Shown here in pieces: positions 15,567 to 23,576 of a DNA stretch of 37,614 bases. Position numbers and translations under genes: made by a program. Positions within the stretch are counted from its first letter, which is position 1, and the number at the start of each line of letters is the position of its first letter. The notes beneath the pieces were generated by a model. The model did no database searches, was not told where the DNA came from, and saw nothing but the letters and a program-made list of their open reading frames with translations. Source of the DNA: Alphaproteobacteria bacterium (GTDB lineage: Bacteria; Pseudomonadota; Alphaproteobacteria; Rs-D84); the NCBI GenBank assembly GCA_017427715.1, contig JAFRSF010000023.1:1-37614 (forward strand). The letters run 5' to 3'.

Positions 15567-16464
15567 ACCATTGTTTCAAAGATTTTGGGTAATAACATAA
15601 CCATAAATCTTTACGAGCTTCTTCAATTTTTTTAACGGTTTCTTTGAAATCGGTTGTGGTTAATAAATCTTCTGGTTTTTGTTCTGTGTGTTTTTCAATC
15701 ATATGGCGCTGAATTTGTGCGCTTTCACGACATTGTTCTATGACTTCTTCAGAAGTTAACATTTCGTGTGTATCTATGTAGTTTTTGCAATCTTGTAACA
15801 TATAACGAACATACATCCAATAATTTGGTATCAGGTGTGTTGTTGGTGAATTTTTAATACTGTATTTATTCTTTAATTGTTCAATATCTGTTGTACCAAA
15901 TAATTCCGTCCACAAAGTATTCCAGATTTTAGCAAATGTTTGTTTTTTGTCAAAATCAATCGTTTTGTATGCAACGACAGCAACCAGGATTTTGGTTATA
16001 TTTTGAATTTTCTTTGCTTCGTGATAAATGCTGACTTCATCTGACAAATGACTTAATTCTTTAACAGATTTTTCTGGAAACAAAAAGTATGTCTGGGACA
16101 GAGGAGAGTTATCAAATTTTTGAAAGAAAAATTCACAACCCACACGTGTCATTTGGTGATCCAGATTTTTTTCCATATCTGGTGAATCTGTTTCGTTTAA
16201 TTTTTGATTGCTGACAGATTTTACATGAACTGGTTTTGGAAACATGTCGTGGTATTCTGGTAATACTTCAAATACAGCGTGTTGCAAGTTTTTATGAAAA
16301 TAATCAGTTGCAATCAGGTTGTCCTTGTTTAAAAAACTGCTATGTATTTGTGCTATGTCTGACCATAACCAAAATTCAGTTTTGTTTTGGTCAATGTGTT
16401 TTGCTTGATTCAAAGCATATTGTGTTTCTTGTGCTTCCTTTAAATCTATATCGTTCATAGTCAT
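15565..16464 (-). CDS. Unknown 299-aa protein coupled to an RHH protein
   Basis: I do not recognise this protein with confidence. The start is taken at the ATG at 16464: the RHH stop lies 4 nt upstream, and AAAAGG within the RHH end serves as ribosome-binding site. Upstream ATGs at 16494 and 16488 would overlap the RHH gene. It is soluble-looking, Lys/Glu/Asp-rich, with no signal or TM. Visible landmarks are an early FWLWSDIAQ segment, MTRVGCEFFFQKF...SQTYF in the middle, LWTELFGTTDIEQLK in the C-terminal half, and a helical end (KKIEEARKDLWLCYYPKSL). The order loosely recalls BRO/DinD-type damage or phage-antirepressor proteins (xxRxxC ... QTYF ... LFGxTxxxLK), a weak and untested resemblance. 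Confidence 0.75.
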   Translation of the reverse strand: MTMNDIDLKEAQETQYALNQAKHIDQNKTEFWLWSDIAQIHSSFLNKDNLIATDYFHKNLQHAVFEVLPEYHDMFPKPVHVKSVSNQKLNETDSPDMEKNLDHQMTRVGCEFFFQKFDNSPLSQTYFLFPEKSVKELSHLSDEVSIYHEAKKIQNITKILVAVVAYKTIDFDKKQTFAKIWNTLWTELFGTTDIEQLKNKYSIKNSPTTHLIPNYWMYVRYMLQDCKNYIDTHEMLTSEEVIEQCRESAQIQRHMIEKHTEQKPEDLLTTTDFKETVKKIEEARKDLWLCYYPKSLKQW

Positions 16465-16468
16465 GATT

Positions 16469-16699
16469 TTAACCTTTTTTTGATTCATCGACATTTGCCA
16501 ATGAAAATAATACGGAAGATATTAATGATTGATAGGGAACATGTTGTGCTTCGGCCAGTTCTTTGATTTTATCAAGAACCGGTTTTGGAATACGCATGTT
16601 TATAACGCAATCTGATTTATTAAAGGCGCGATATGCAGCATATTCTCGTAACAAAGATTCTATATTCATAACGAATAATTGTTGCATTACGTTCGGCAT
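16469..16699 (-). CDS. Ribbon-helix-helix (CopG/BrnA-like) DNA-binding protein
   Basis: The protein is 76 residues. Its C-terminal half (about 32-70) fits a ribbon-helix-helix fold: a short strand INMRIPKPVLD, helix KIKELAEAQH, a turn VPYQ, and helix SLISSVLFSLA. The xRIPxxLLxxxKxxAxxxxVPYQSLI pattern is typical of CopG/BrnA-type antitoxins and small repressors. AGGAG lies 5 nt before the ATG. It is the first gene of a two-gene unit with the 299-residue protein (4-nt spacing). Its promoter overlaps three iterated ACATT(T)GT repeats, as expected for an autoregulating RHH repressor. Whether the downstream protein is a toxin is not shown by the sequence. Confidence 0.75.
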   Translation of the reverse strand: MPNVMQQLFVMNIESLLREYAAYRAFNKSDCVINMRIPKPVLDKIKELAEAQHVPYQSLISSVLFSLANVDESKKG

Positions 16700-16732
16700 A
16701 TACTATCTCCTATACAACGGTCTTTACAATTG

Positions 16733-16760
16733 ACTATAACATTGTATTTACATTTGTCAA
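16733..16760 (-). promoter_or_regulatory. Sigma-70 promoter of the RHH/299-aa unit
   Basis: On the - strand, TTGACA (plus-strand TGTCAA, 16755-16760) and TATAGT (plus-strand ACTATA, 16733-16738) are 16 nt apart. Transcription would start about 30 nt before the RHH ATG. Confidence 0.7.
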
Positions 16761-16769
16761 TACATTTGT
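16739..16769. promoter_or_regulatory. Iterated operator-like repeats over the RHH promoter
   Basis: ACATTGT (16739-16745), ACATTTGT (16750-16757) and ACATTTGT (16762-16769) recur at 11-12 bp, about one helical turn. They cover the promoter spacer and the -35 box. Binding by the RHH protein would block transcription. The repeats are seen directly; the operator role is inference. Confidence 0.55.
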
Positions 16770-16906
16770 GTATATAGGTGTAATGGCGGAAATATAGGCA
16801 TTTGTGTTGTTGGTTGTGTTGATAGGATTTTTGTATTTTTGTTTTTTTATAGTTGCGTGAAAAAATTGTTGCATTATTATATTGGGGTAAAGGAAAGGAT
16901 TTATAT

Positions 16907-18223
16907 ATGCGAAATTTGTTTTATGCCATTGTATTTTCATTTGTTGGAATGTTTTCTGCACAGGCAGAATTGCATGTTGATATTGTTGCTGGTGGAACAG
17001 AGCCAATCGCAATTGCTGTTCAAAAATTTGAAACAATTGGAAAAGTGTCAAGTTCTGATGCTAAAATGTTACGTGAAGTTGTTGAAAATGATTTGAAAAA
17101 AACCGGATTATTTCGAATTGTTAATCATGATGCGTTTCCACAATTTGTTAAAATGAATGATATGCCTAATTTTAAAAGTTGGGCCGCTATTAAAACTCAG
17201 GCGCTGGTTCAGGCTAGTATAAAACCAGATGGTAAGGATAATTATAAACTTGAATTTTATTTGTGGGATGTACACGGCAAAGAACAAATAGAAGCACAAA
17301 GTTTGATTGCTTCAAAAAAGTCAATCAGACGGTTGGCGCATATTATGGCTGATGCAATTTATGAACGTTTAACGGGTGAAACTGGTTATTTTGACACCCA
17401 AATTGTGTTTATTGCTGAAACAGGGCCAGTTGATAATCGTGTAAAACGTATGGCGATTATGGACCAAGATGGGTTCGGTATGCGCTATTTGTCTGACAAG
17501 AACACTTTTGTAATGTCTCCACATTTTTCACCCAATATGGCAACAATAGTATTTTTATCGTATCGCAATAATGATCCGATGGTATGGGCTTTGGATTTAG
17601 ATAGCGGTGACCAAACTAAATTGGGTAACTTTGGTGGTATGAATTTTGCACCGCGTTTTTCGCCTGATGGAAATAGGGTGGCTTTGTCTTTGGTCAAAGA
17701 TGGTATAACGAATATATATGAATATAACATGTTGGATAAAACCCTGCGTCAATTAACGTTTGGTAATCATATTGACACCAGTCCATCTTATTCCCCGGAT
17801 GGTAAATACATGGCTTTTAATTCAGACAGATCTGGTTCGCAGCAAATTCATGTTTTGGATTTGAAAAATGGGGTGCAAAAACGTATTACATTTGGGGCAG
17901 GGCGATATGCAACACCTGCGTGGTCGCCTGATGGTCAATTTATTGCATTTACCAAAATGGCAGATGATACTTTCTATATTGGTATCATGAATCAGCAGGG
18001 GCGACATGAAAAAATCTTGGCTGGCGGATGGTATATGGAAGCACCATCTTGGGCCCCTGGTTCTAGACGTTTGGTATATTATGAAACAGAACGCGCAGAT
18101 AATGATAAAGACAGAATCAGTCATATTCGCAGTGTTGATATTACTGGGCGCAATGTATATGATATTGATTTACAAGACGAAATAAATGGAACAGAACCAA
18201 CCTGGTCACCGAAGTTACCATAA
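16907..18223 (+). CDS. tolB: Tol-Pal system protein TolB
   Basis: TolB is the periplasmic beta-propeller component of the Tol-Pal complex, which keeps the outer membrane tethered and constricted at division. From the ATG at 16907 (AGGAAAGGAT upstream) it is 438 residues. It has a signal peptide ending AQAE, an N-terminal TolB domain (about 20-150), then propeller blades marked by FSPDG-type repeats: FSPNM, FSPDG, YSPDG, WSPDG and WAPGS. The frame-compatible start at 16853 would add 18 residues ahead of the signal peptide and is not credible. The other tol genes and pal are not adjacent, unlike the common tolQRAB-pal order. The next gene is a nuclease 7 nt downstream. Confidence 0.95.
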   Translation: MRNLFYAIVFSFVGMFSAQAELHVDIVAGGTEPIAIAVQKFETIGKVSSSDAKMLREVVENDLKKTGLFRIVNHDAFPQFVKMNDMPNFKSWAAIKTQALVQASIKPDGKDNYKLEFYLWDVHGKEQIEAQSLIASKKSIRRLAHIMADAIYERLTGETGYFDTQIVFIAETGPVDNRVKRMAIMDQDGFGMRYLSDKNTFVMSPHFSPNMATIVFLSYRNNDPMVWALDLDSGDQTKLGNFGGMNFAPRFSPDGNRVALSLVKDGITNIYEYNMLDKTLRQLTFGNHIDTSPSYSPDGKYMAFNSDRSGSQQIHVLDLKNGVQKRITFGAGRYATPAWSPDGQFIAFTKMADDTFYIGIMNQQGRHEKILAGGWYMEAPSWAPGSRRLVYYETERADNDKDRISHIRSVDITGRNVYDIDLQDEINGTEPTWSPKLP

Positions 18224-18230
18224 TAATAAA

Positions 18231-18644
18231 ATGAAAAGGTTTACATTTTGTATTTTATTTGGTTTGATGTGTCGTGTTGCGGTTGCTACACCTGTGATGG
18301 TAACACGAATTATTGATGGTGATACTTTCAAAGCCACCGTTTTGTTGGCGGACGGTATAGAAGTTATGTCGGTCAGTGTTCGTTTACGCAATGTTGATAC
18401 ACCTGAATTACACGGAGATTGTGAGTATGAAATTATGCGTGCAAATCAGGCAAAGCAAAGGTTATCAGAATTAATTCCTGTTGGGTCTGTAATTGAAATA
18501 TCAAACGTAAAAAACGACAAATATCCAGGACGTATAGATGCAAACGTTTTTGATGAAAACAATCGTGATGTTGGTTTGATTTTAATCAAAGAAAATCTAG
18601 GGCGCATATATTCTGGTGGCAAAAGACAATCTTGGTGTGATTAA
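18231..18644 (+). CDS. Secreted staphylococcal-nuclease-like (SNase) protein
   Basis: The protein is 137 residues with an N-terminal signal peptide ending about VAVA-T (residues 1-20), so it should act outside the cytoplasm on DNA or RNA. The TNase fold is recognisable and the catalytic set appears complete. IIDGDTF supplies D29 and D31, VRLRNVDTPE supplies R51 and E59, and DKYPGR supplies R101. These match calcium-binding Asp19/Asp21, Arg35, Glu43 and Arg87 of the S. aureus enzyme. Two to three Cys in the mature part could form a disulfide. The start at 18231 is chosen for the signal peptide; the upstream ATG at 18186 lies inside tolB. It follows tolB by 7 nt and is probably cotranscribed. 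Confidence 0.88.
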   Translation: MKRFTFCILFGLMCRVAVATPVMVTRIIDGDTFKATVLLADGIEVMSVSVRLRNVDTPELHGDCEYEIMRANQAKQRLSELIPVGSVIEISNVKNDKYPGRIDANVFDENNRDVGLILIKENLGRIYSGGKRQSWCD

Positions 18645-18658
18645 AATCATATGCACGA

Positions 18659-19366
18659 TTAACAACTGTGACGATTTATTGCTTCTCTGATTTCTTCCAG
18701 CGTTGCGGAAGATGGCAGTTCCGGTTCAAAATACAAATTTGTTGTACCCGGTTTTATTTTACCATGTTTTGGCCAATACAGACCTGTATCTGTTCCCACA
18801 GGCATGATTGGTAATTTTAAGTGTTCAGCTAAAAACAATAATCCACGTTTCAAAGGTACTTTTTGATTGGGTAATACGCGGGTGCCTTCTGGGAATATAA
18901 TCAATGTCATTCCATCCATTATTTTTTTTGTTACTTGGTTTGCTAAATCTTTCATATTTGTAGCCCCACGTTTTCTGTTTACACCAATCAAGCCAATCCT
19001 AGCAAAAGCCCACCCATATATTGGAATCCATAATAATTCCCGTTTAATAATAAAAAATGAATTTGGTACATGTGTGACAAGAATCGCGACTTCCATTACA
19101 GACATGTGTTTGGCTGCGATTATTGTGCGTCCGTCCAAGCGTGTATTAATATTATGTTGAAATGGTATCCCGTTTTCTGTGATGGGTGGATAATTAATTT
19201 TATATTTTATACCACCGATAACCCGTGCCAATAATAATACACCCCATGCATCTGCCAATATAAAGGTACGTTCCAATCGTGCAGATATTAAACCTAATAT
19301 TAACAGGGGTATCCAAAGTATAAACCAAATCAATAATATAATTTTGAATAAAATTGTTCTGAACAT
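18659..19366 (-). CDS. plsC: 1-acyl-sn-glycerol-3-phosphate acyltransferase
   Basis: This membrane enzyme acylates lysophosphatidic acid to phosphatidic acid in phospholipid synthesis. The 235 residues start with a membrane helix (about 5-27). The catalytic block is AAKHMSVMEV, an HX4E version (H87, E92) of the usual HX4D, as in many alphaproteobacterial homologues. FPEGTR at 158-163 is the substrate phosphate-binding motif. Block II residues (GVNRKRG, about 128-134) are also present. The gene is the last of a tight ftsE-ftsX-DUF218-plsC unit, 3 nt after the DUF218 gene. It converges on the nuclease gene with 14 nt between. Confidence 0.93.
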   Translation of the reverse strand: MFRTILFKIILLIWFILWIPLLILGLISARLERTFILADAWGVLLLARVIGGIKYKINYPPITENGIPFQHNINTRLDGRTIIAAKHMSVMEVAILVTHVPNSFFIIKRELLWIPIYGWAFARIGLIGVNRKRGATNMKDLANQVTKKIMDGMTLIIFPEGTRVLPNQKVPLKRGLLFLAEHLKLPIMPVGTDTGLYWPKHGKIKPGTTNLYFEPELPSSATLEEIREAINRHSC

Positions 19367-19369
19367 ATT

Positions 19370-19882
19370 TTAACCTTCCTTTATACCAAACAGGGTGACT
19401 ATGTATTTTAAATATTCTATTGTCCAACGTTTGACACGACCAGGTGTCGGCATACCAGACAATGAAGCTGGACATGCAATTATATCTGTGGTTGGTAATT
19501 CATCCCGTAATAAATACAAAGAACGATTCATGTGGTCTTCTGTTGTGACAATCACAATTCGGTTTAATTTTCGTTTTTGTACAATCTGTTTTATTGCTAA
19601 AGCGTTTTGATATGTCGATTTAGATAAAGATTCTACTTTGACGTGTGGCATATCAAGAACATTGGTTGTAGTGCCTGCACCAATAATGTACAATTGTCCG
19701 TATTTTAATGTTTCAAGTTTTTTTATCGCATATGGAATCCTGCGTACATCGCCAGTTAAAACAAAAATGTTGTCGTTTTCTAGCAAAGAATCACATCTGG
19801 GTGGGGTAACTGATTTAAACACCATGCCACCCAGGATAAAACAAAACAGTATTACCAAAGATAAAGGAATATATTTCATCAT
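19370..19882 (-). CDS. DUF218 (YdcF/SanA/ElyC-like) membrane protein
   Basis: The protein is 170 residues with an N-terminal membrane anchor (about 5-23). The DUF218 domain follows: a VLTGDxxR start (about 41-48), an IIGAGTT strand-turn, the STYQNAxAI block (equivalent to the family's S.NT.EN), and VIVTTEDHMNRSLYLL near 113. Relatives SanA and ElyC affect envelope integrity and peptidoglycan precursor metabolism, but no biochemical activity can be assigned here. It overlaps the ftsX stop by ATGA (translational coupling) and leads into plsC. The same gene order occurs in other alphaproteobacteria. Confidence 0.85.
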   Translation of the reverse strand: MMKYIPLSLVILFCFILGGMVFKSVTPPRCDSLLENDNIFVLTGDVRRIPYAIKKLETLKYGQLYIIGAGTTTNVLDMPHVKVESLSKSTYQNALAIKQIVQKRKLNRIVIVTTEDHMNRSLYLLRDELPTTDIIACPASLSGMPTPGRVKRWTIEYLKYIVTLFGIKEG

Positions 19883-20718
19883 TTGCCAGATAATATTTTA
19901 ATAGTAGTTTTTTTTGTGATGTAAATCGAGAAGATTATTATTGTCACAGATAACAAGAACAAAGCCAGCCATGCCCCCCCCGATAAAGTCAATGTTGCCA
20001 ATAATCCGATACGTGCCGAATGTGCGGTTGTTAATATTAACAATAAAACAGGCGCCGCTGTAATAAAACCAGTAAAACATGCGACCATGCTGATTTTTGC
20101 AACAATAATTTGCATTTGTTTTGCAATAAATGAATCTGTGGCACCAACCTGATTCAATATTTCCAATTCATGCTTGTGTAACATGGCTATGTTTCTTGAT
20201 ATATATGATATGCATACACCGATAGATACCAGCATCAAAAACAGGACAAATATGGTTATACTAACCAATTTCCAGCCCGCTGATACAGACGGTTTTAATG
20301 CTGTGCTGTGTGTTAGAATCTTTGCTTTGGTTGCAATTTGCCCCTTGATGTATTCGATGTCAGATGCATTTTTAACGCGAATTTCAAACATTTTAGGTAA
20401 ATAATTAGTTAAACTTGCACCACCTGAAACCCAAGGTTGCATCATTTTTTCCATTTCTGATTTTGATATTTCGTTAATTGAGACAATTTTATCATTATTG
20501 TTGTTGAATATTTTTTTTACTGAATCAGTATTATCAAGATTTGTTATCTGGACGGTTGCATATCTATCCCACTGATTATTCCAACGTACAACACCACCAC
20601 CAATGGCCAAAGCAATTCCAAAGGCCAATACAGACAAAAACGTTAAAATAGACACAACAATTGTCATAAATGTTGACTGTTCGCGAACCAGAGAAAATAC
20701 AAGTGGTGTTTTTTTCAT
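19879..20718 (-). CDS. ftsX: Cell division protein FtsX (ABC permease-like)
   Basis: FtsX is the membrane partner of FtsE; the pair links ATP hydrolysis to activation of septal peptidoglycan hydrolases. The 279 residues show the FtsX topology. There is one N-terminal TM (about 18-44) and a periplasmic domain (about 45-155, opening WNNQWDRYATVQI). Three C-terminal TMs follow (about 162-190, 212-235, 250-270), with the conserved amphipathic HELEILNQVGATDSFI segment between the first two. Its ATG overlaps the ftsE stop (TAATG) and its TGA overlaps the next ATG, so all are translationally coupled. Confidence 0.93.
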   Translation of the reverse strand: MKKTPLVFSLVREQSTFMTIVVSILTFLSVLAFGIALAIGGGVVRWNNQWDRYATVQITNLDNTDSVKKIFNNNNDKIVSINEISKSEMEKMMQPWVSGGASLTNYLPKMFEIRVKNASDIEYIKGQIATKAKILTHSTALKPSVSAGWKLVSITIFVLFLMLVSIGVCISYISRNIAMLHKHELEILNQVGATDSFIAKQMQIIVAKISMVACFTGFITAAPVLLLILTTAHSARIGLLATLTLSGGAWLALFLLSVTIIIFSIYITKKTTIKILSGK

Positions 20719-21497
20719 TATGCGTTCCCAATATCTTCAAATTGTTTTGAAAGTTGTGAAAAATAATTTTGTGATTGTGGTCTGGGTCCTTTCCATTTTC
20801 TGGTTTCAGAATCATTATTTATACCAGAAAAGGCAACATGGTGATTTTCAACCATAATAATTGGAAAATGGTATGTTTCCATTAATTTCTGGTTATGTGT
20901 TGCCAAAATAACAGTTGTACCAAAAACTTTATTCATTTGAATAAATAATTCCATCAATCTTGATGCGTTTTCATCATCCAGATTACCAGTTGGTTCGTCT
21001 GCTAATAAAATTGCGGGTTGAATAATAATCGCGCGCGCCACAGATACACGTTGTTGTTGTCCGCCGCTTAATTCCAAAGGATATGCGTTTGCATATTTTC
21101 CCAATCCCACCCATTCAAGTGTCTTGGTAACCAATTTTTTTATTTTATCGTTCGGAAAACCGCGTACACGCAAAGGCAGGGCGACATTTTCAAAAACACT
21201 CATATGTGAAATCAAAGAATATTCTTGGAATACAATTGCCATTTTGTGTCGCAACGCAGAAATATCATTTCTTGATAATGTATCACATTCTTGACCGAAC
21301 AGTTTAATTTGCCCATTGGCGGGTTTGTGTAATTGATAAATCAGGCGCAACAAAGTTGTTTTTCCTGCGCCAGACGCACCAGTTAAAAAATAAAATGCGC
21401 CACTGCTGATATTAAAAGACACATCGGACAATACATCGTGTCCATTTTCATAGTTTGCAGATACATTTGCAAAAGATATTATTGTTTTACCTTCCAT
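20718..21497 (-). CDS. ftsE: Cell division ATP-binding protein FtsE
   Basis: This is the cytoplasmic ATPase of the FtsEX complex at the division site. Walker A is GASGAGKTT (40-48), the Q-loop lies at VFQEYSL, the ABC signature LSGGQQQR at 143-150, Walker B ILLADE at 163-168, and the H-loop His at about 201. It is adjacent to and overlaps ftsX, which fixes the identity. The protein is 259 residues, whereas FtsE is usually about 220-230. The extra C-terminal part after about 220 (SETRKWKGPRPQSQNYFSQLSKQFED) is polar and probably exposed. No clear promoter was identified in 21498-21588. Confidence 0.95.
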   Translation of the reverse strand: MEGKTIISFANVSANYENGHDVLSDVSFNISSGAFYFLTGASGAGKTTLLRLIYQLHKPANGQIKLFGQECDTLSRNDISALRHKMAIVFQEYSLISHMSVFENVALPLRVRGFPNDKIKKLVTKTLEWVGLGKYANAYPLELSGGQQQRVSVARAIIIQPAILLADEPTGNLDDENASRLMELFIQMNKVFGTTVILATHNQKLMETYHFPIIMVENHHVAFSGINNDSETRKWKGPRPQSQNYFSQLSKQFEDIGNA

Positions 21498-21588
21498 AGC
21501 ATGTGTATCATAGTAAAAAAAAATTATCTGGGCAAGGTCTTTGTTTGTTCAATTTGTTCAAAGCATTTAATAAATAAAAAATAATTTT

Positions 21589-21617
21589 TTGAAACTGTGG
21601 CATTTATATGATATAAT
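21589..21617 (+). promoter_or_regulatory. Sigma-70 promoter of the 21657 outer-membrane gene
   Basis: TTGAAA (21589-21594) and TATAAT (21612-21617) are 17 nt apart. Predicted start near 21624 gives a leader of about 33 nt with an AGGAG ribosome-binding site. Confidence 0.75.
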
Positions 21618-21656
21618 GTACGCAGTAAGTAGTGACACGAACAGGAGAAATATATA

Positions 21657-22355
21657 ATGCGAAATGTAATATTACTGGTATTGATGATGGTGTTGCCTTG
21701 TGTTGCTGGTGCGGCTGGAAGTGGGCATTATTCAATCATCAAAAAATATGATGGTGTTACCAGTATTAATTATGATAAAGAAGTAAAGCCAAAACAGTGG
21801 TATTTGAATGCGCATGCTGATTTATCTTTGTTGAATTGGAAAAATGAATACACATATGGCGCAGAAACAGGTACTGACAAGTTTAATTTTAAACCTGTGT
21901 ACGGATTGGATTTGGCTTTGGGATGCAAGTTTAATAAAACGTGGCGTGGTGATGTTGAATTTGATTATGTCGGTCGTTACTCAGAAACAGAAACAGAATA
22001 TTACAGCGACTATTACACGGAAAAGACAGATTTTAATTTAAGCATTATGGCATTGACAGTTAACGGATATTATGATTTTAAATCGGGTGTTTATATGGGC
22101 TTAGGCGCAGGTGCCGCAGTTATAAAAGCATCTTTGAATCATTCTGCATTAAAAGATGTATCAAAAACAAATGCTTCTCCGATGGGTGCTGTAATGTTGG
22201 GTTGGTCGCGTCCGGTAAATGACAAACTGAGTTTTGATATGCGCTATCGTTTTGCTACGTTTACTGGGTCAAAGTTTGATGATTTAGACGTACAAATAAA
22301 GATCGGTTTGATTATGGATAATTCTTTGTCTGTTGGGTTGCGGTATGCGTTTTAG
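21657..22355 (+). CDS. Outer-membrane beta-barrel protein (OmpA/Omp_b-brl-like)
   Basis: The protein is 232 residues with a signal peptide ending VAGA, then alternating amphipathic strands and a C-terminal aromatic residue (GLRYAF), the usual barrel-assembly signal. Visible strands include WYLNAHADLSLLNW, YGLDLALGCKF, YMGLGAGAAVIKA, GAVMLGWS and SFDMRYRFATF. This suggests about eight strands, as in OmpA/Omp_b-brl small barrels and rickettsial surface antigens. It may act as a structural or surface-exposed porin-like protein. The promoter at 21589-21617 and AGGAG support the start. It is followed after 27 nt by a secreted coiled-coil protein gene. Confidence 0.82.
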   Translation: MRNVILLVLMMVLPCVAGAAGSGHYSIIKKYDGVTSINYDKEVKPKQWYLNAHADLSLLNWKNEYTYGAETGTDKFNFKPVYGLDLALGCKFNKTWRGDVEFDYVGRYSETETEYYSDYYTEKTDFNLSIMALTVNGYYDFKSGVYMGLGAGAAVIKASLNHSALKDVSKTNASPMGAVMLGWSRPVNDKLSFDMRYRFATFTGSKFDDLDVQIKIGLIMDNSLSVGLRYAF

Positions 22356-22382
22356 CAGACAAAGACATAAAAGAGAAAGGCG

Positions 22383-22946
22383 ATGAAAACATATTTGAAC
22401 AATGTACTGTTTTTTGTGATTTGTTGCATGGCAATAATATTTAATGGGTATGCTGCGCCAACTGTTAAAAAATTGGGAATTGCAAGTATCAACAGTAATG
22501 TAAATAATAACGTCAAGAACGTATCGATAAACAGAACTGGTTCGGTGCATAGTGTTAAAAATATTGGTGTTGTGAAACCAATTCAAACTGCGGGAACAGA
22601 CAACAAAGCAGGGATAACGCGTTTGTCTGTTGGTAAATACCTTCATGGCGCTGGTGTTGCAAGCGGTAATATAAAACCTGTAAGTACAAATACGCACATT
22701 ATAAATGCTTCCGTAGATGAAAGAATAGCAAATCTGACAAATAAGATAGAAATGTTGGAAGCAAAAATTGAAAATATGCAACCAAAAATATCTGTCCAGG
22801 ATAATGTTGTGTCAGATGTTCAAGTTGTCAAAGGTTTGAACATAAACGATGAAAATGTCATAGAATTAAACAAAGGCAACATAAGAATACCTGTGGGTGG
22901 TGAAGATTCAGATGTTGCTGCTTCAATTTGGGTTGAACAAGATTGA
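22383..22946 (+). CDS. Secreted protein with short coiled coil, unknown
   Basis: I do not recognise this protein. It is 187 residues with a signal peptide ending GYA, then a long Asn/Val/Ser-rich, low-complexity stretch (about 27-110). A heptad-like coiled coil follows (DERIANLTNKIEMLEAKIENM, about 112-132), as in trimeric or dimeric periplasmic proteins. The acidic C-terminus ends WVEQD. It lies 27 nt downstream of the outer-membrane barrel with AGAAAGGCG as ribosome-binding site, so the two are probably made together; a periplasmic or surface partner role is inference. It ends in TGA and converges on the YqaA-type gene with only 3 nt between stops and no terminator. Confidence 0.7.
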   Translation: MKTYLNNVLFFVICCMAIIFNGYAAPTVKKLGIASINSNVNNNVKNVSINRTGSVHSVKNIGVVKPIQTAGTDNKAGITRLSVGKYLHGAGVASGNIKPVSTNTHIINASVDERIANLTNKIEMLEAKIENMQPKISVQDNVVSDVQVVKGLNINDENVIELNKGNIRIPVGGEDSDVAASIWVEQD

Positions 22947-22949
22947 ATC

Positions 22950-23522
22950 TCAGATTACTGTAATTATTAACAATCCTAACAAAGCGAATATGATTGCGGC
23001 AATGGTTATCTGCCATGAATATTTTTTTACAATTTCGTTCGCCTGTTTTTGAAAACACCATAATAAAAAACCAACGATTGCGAATCGGCCTGTCCTGAAT
23101 ATTGCTGACACACCCAAAAATATAGCAATCGGATAATGCAAAAAACCCGCGCATAATGCCAATAATTTATAAGGAACCGGGGTAACAGCCGTCAAAATGA
23201 TAATCATGATTCCGTATTTGTTAAACAGTATTTTTGTTAATTCAAACTTGTCCATAGTAGCAAAATGTTCAATCAGCCATATGCCAACTGTGTCAAATAG
23301 CCATAAACCAATCATATAAGTGATTAAACCGCCGATAATTGAACCTATTGCAGCCGCCATAGTAATGGGAATCACGCGTTTTTTATTCGCCACAATGGCA
23401 GGAGTCATAAAAACTTCTGGTGGAATAAACAAGAATATAGATTCAAAAATTGTCATTATGAACACAATGGCAGTATACCACGGTTGTTCAGATTTTTCTA
23501 ATATACGGTCTACAAGTTTCAT
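22950..23522 (-). CDS. YqaA/DedA-type VTT-domain membrane protein
   Basis: The protein is 190 residues from the ATG at 23522 (homology begins MKLVDRIL), with about five or six membrane segments. The VTT/DedA pattern is visible: FESIFLFIPPEVFMTP (E and PP of the first re-entrant motif), GSIIGGLITYMIG, and TPVPYKLLALCAGF followed by IFRTGRF (the conserved Pro and the Arg-Gly-Arg motif). YqaA/DedA relatives take part in lipid scrambling or undecaprenyl-phosphate recycling; which substrate applies here is unknown. The upstream ATG at 23558 would add 12 residues without homology. Confidence 0.82.
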   Translation of the reverse strand: MKLVDRILEKSEQPWYTAIVFIMTIFESIFLFIPPEVFMTPAIVANKKRVIPITMAAAIGSIIGGLITYMIGLWLFDTVGIWLIEHFATMDKFELTKILFNKYGIMIIILTAVTPVPYKLLALCAGFLHYPIAIFLGVSAIFRTGRFAIVGFLLWCFQKQANEIVKKYSWQITIAAIIFALLGLLIITVI

Positions 23523-23576
23523 GATGTGAATAATAAAATATTTGGTTAAATGGTTCAAGTATTATAAATAATTTAC

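Noticed and set aside
16853-16906. 18-residue extension ahead of the TolB signal peptide
   Set aside because: A signal peptide must be N-terminal, and AGGAAAGGAT fits the ATG at 16907.
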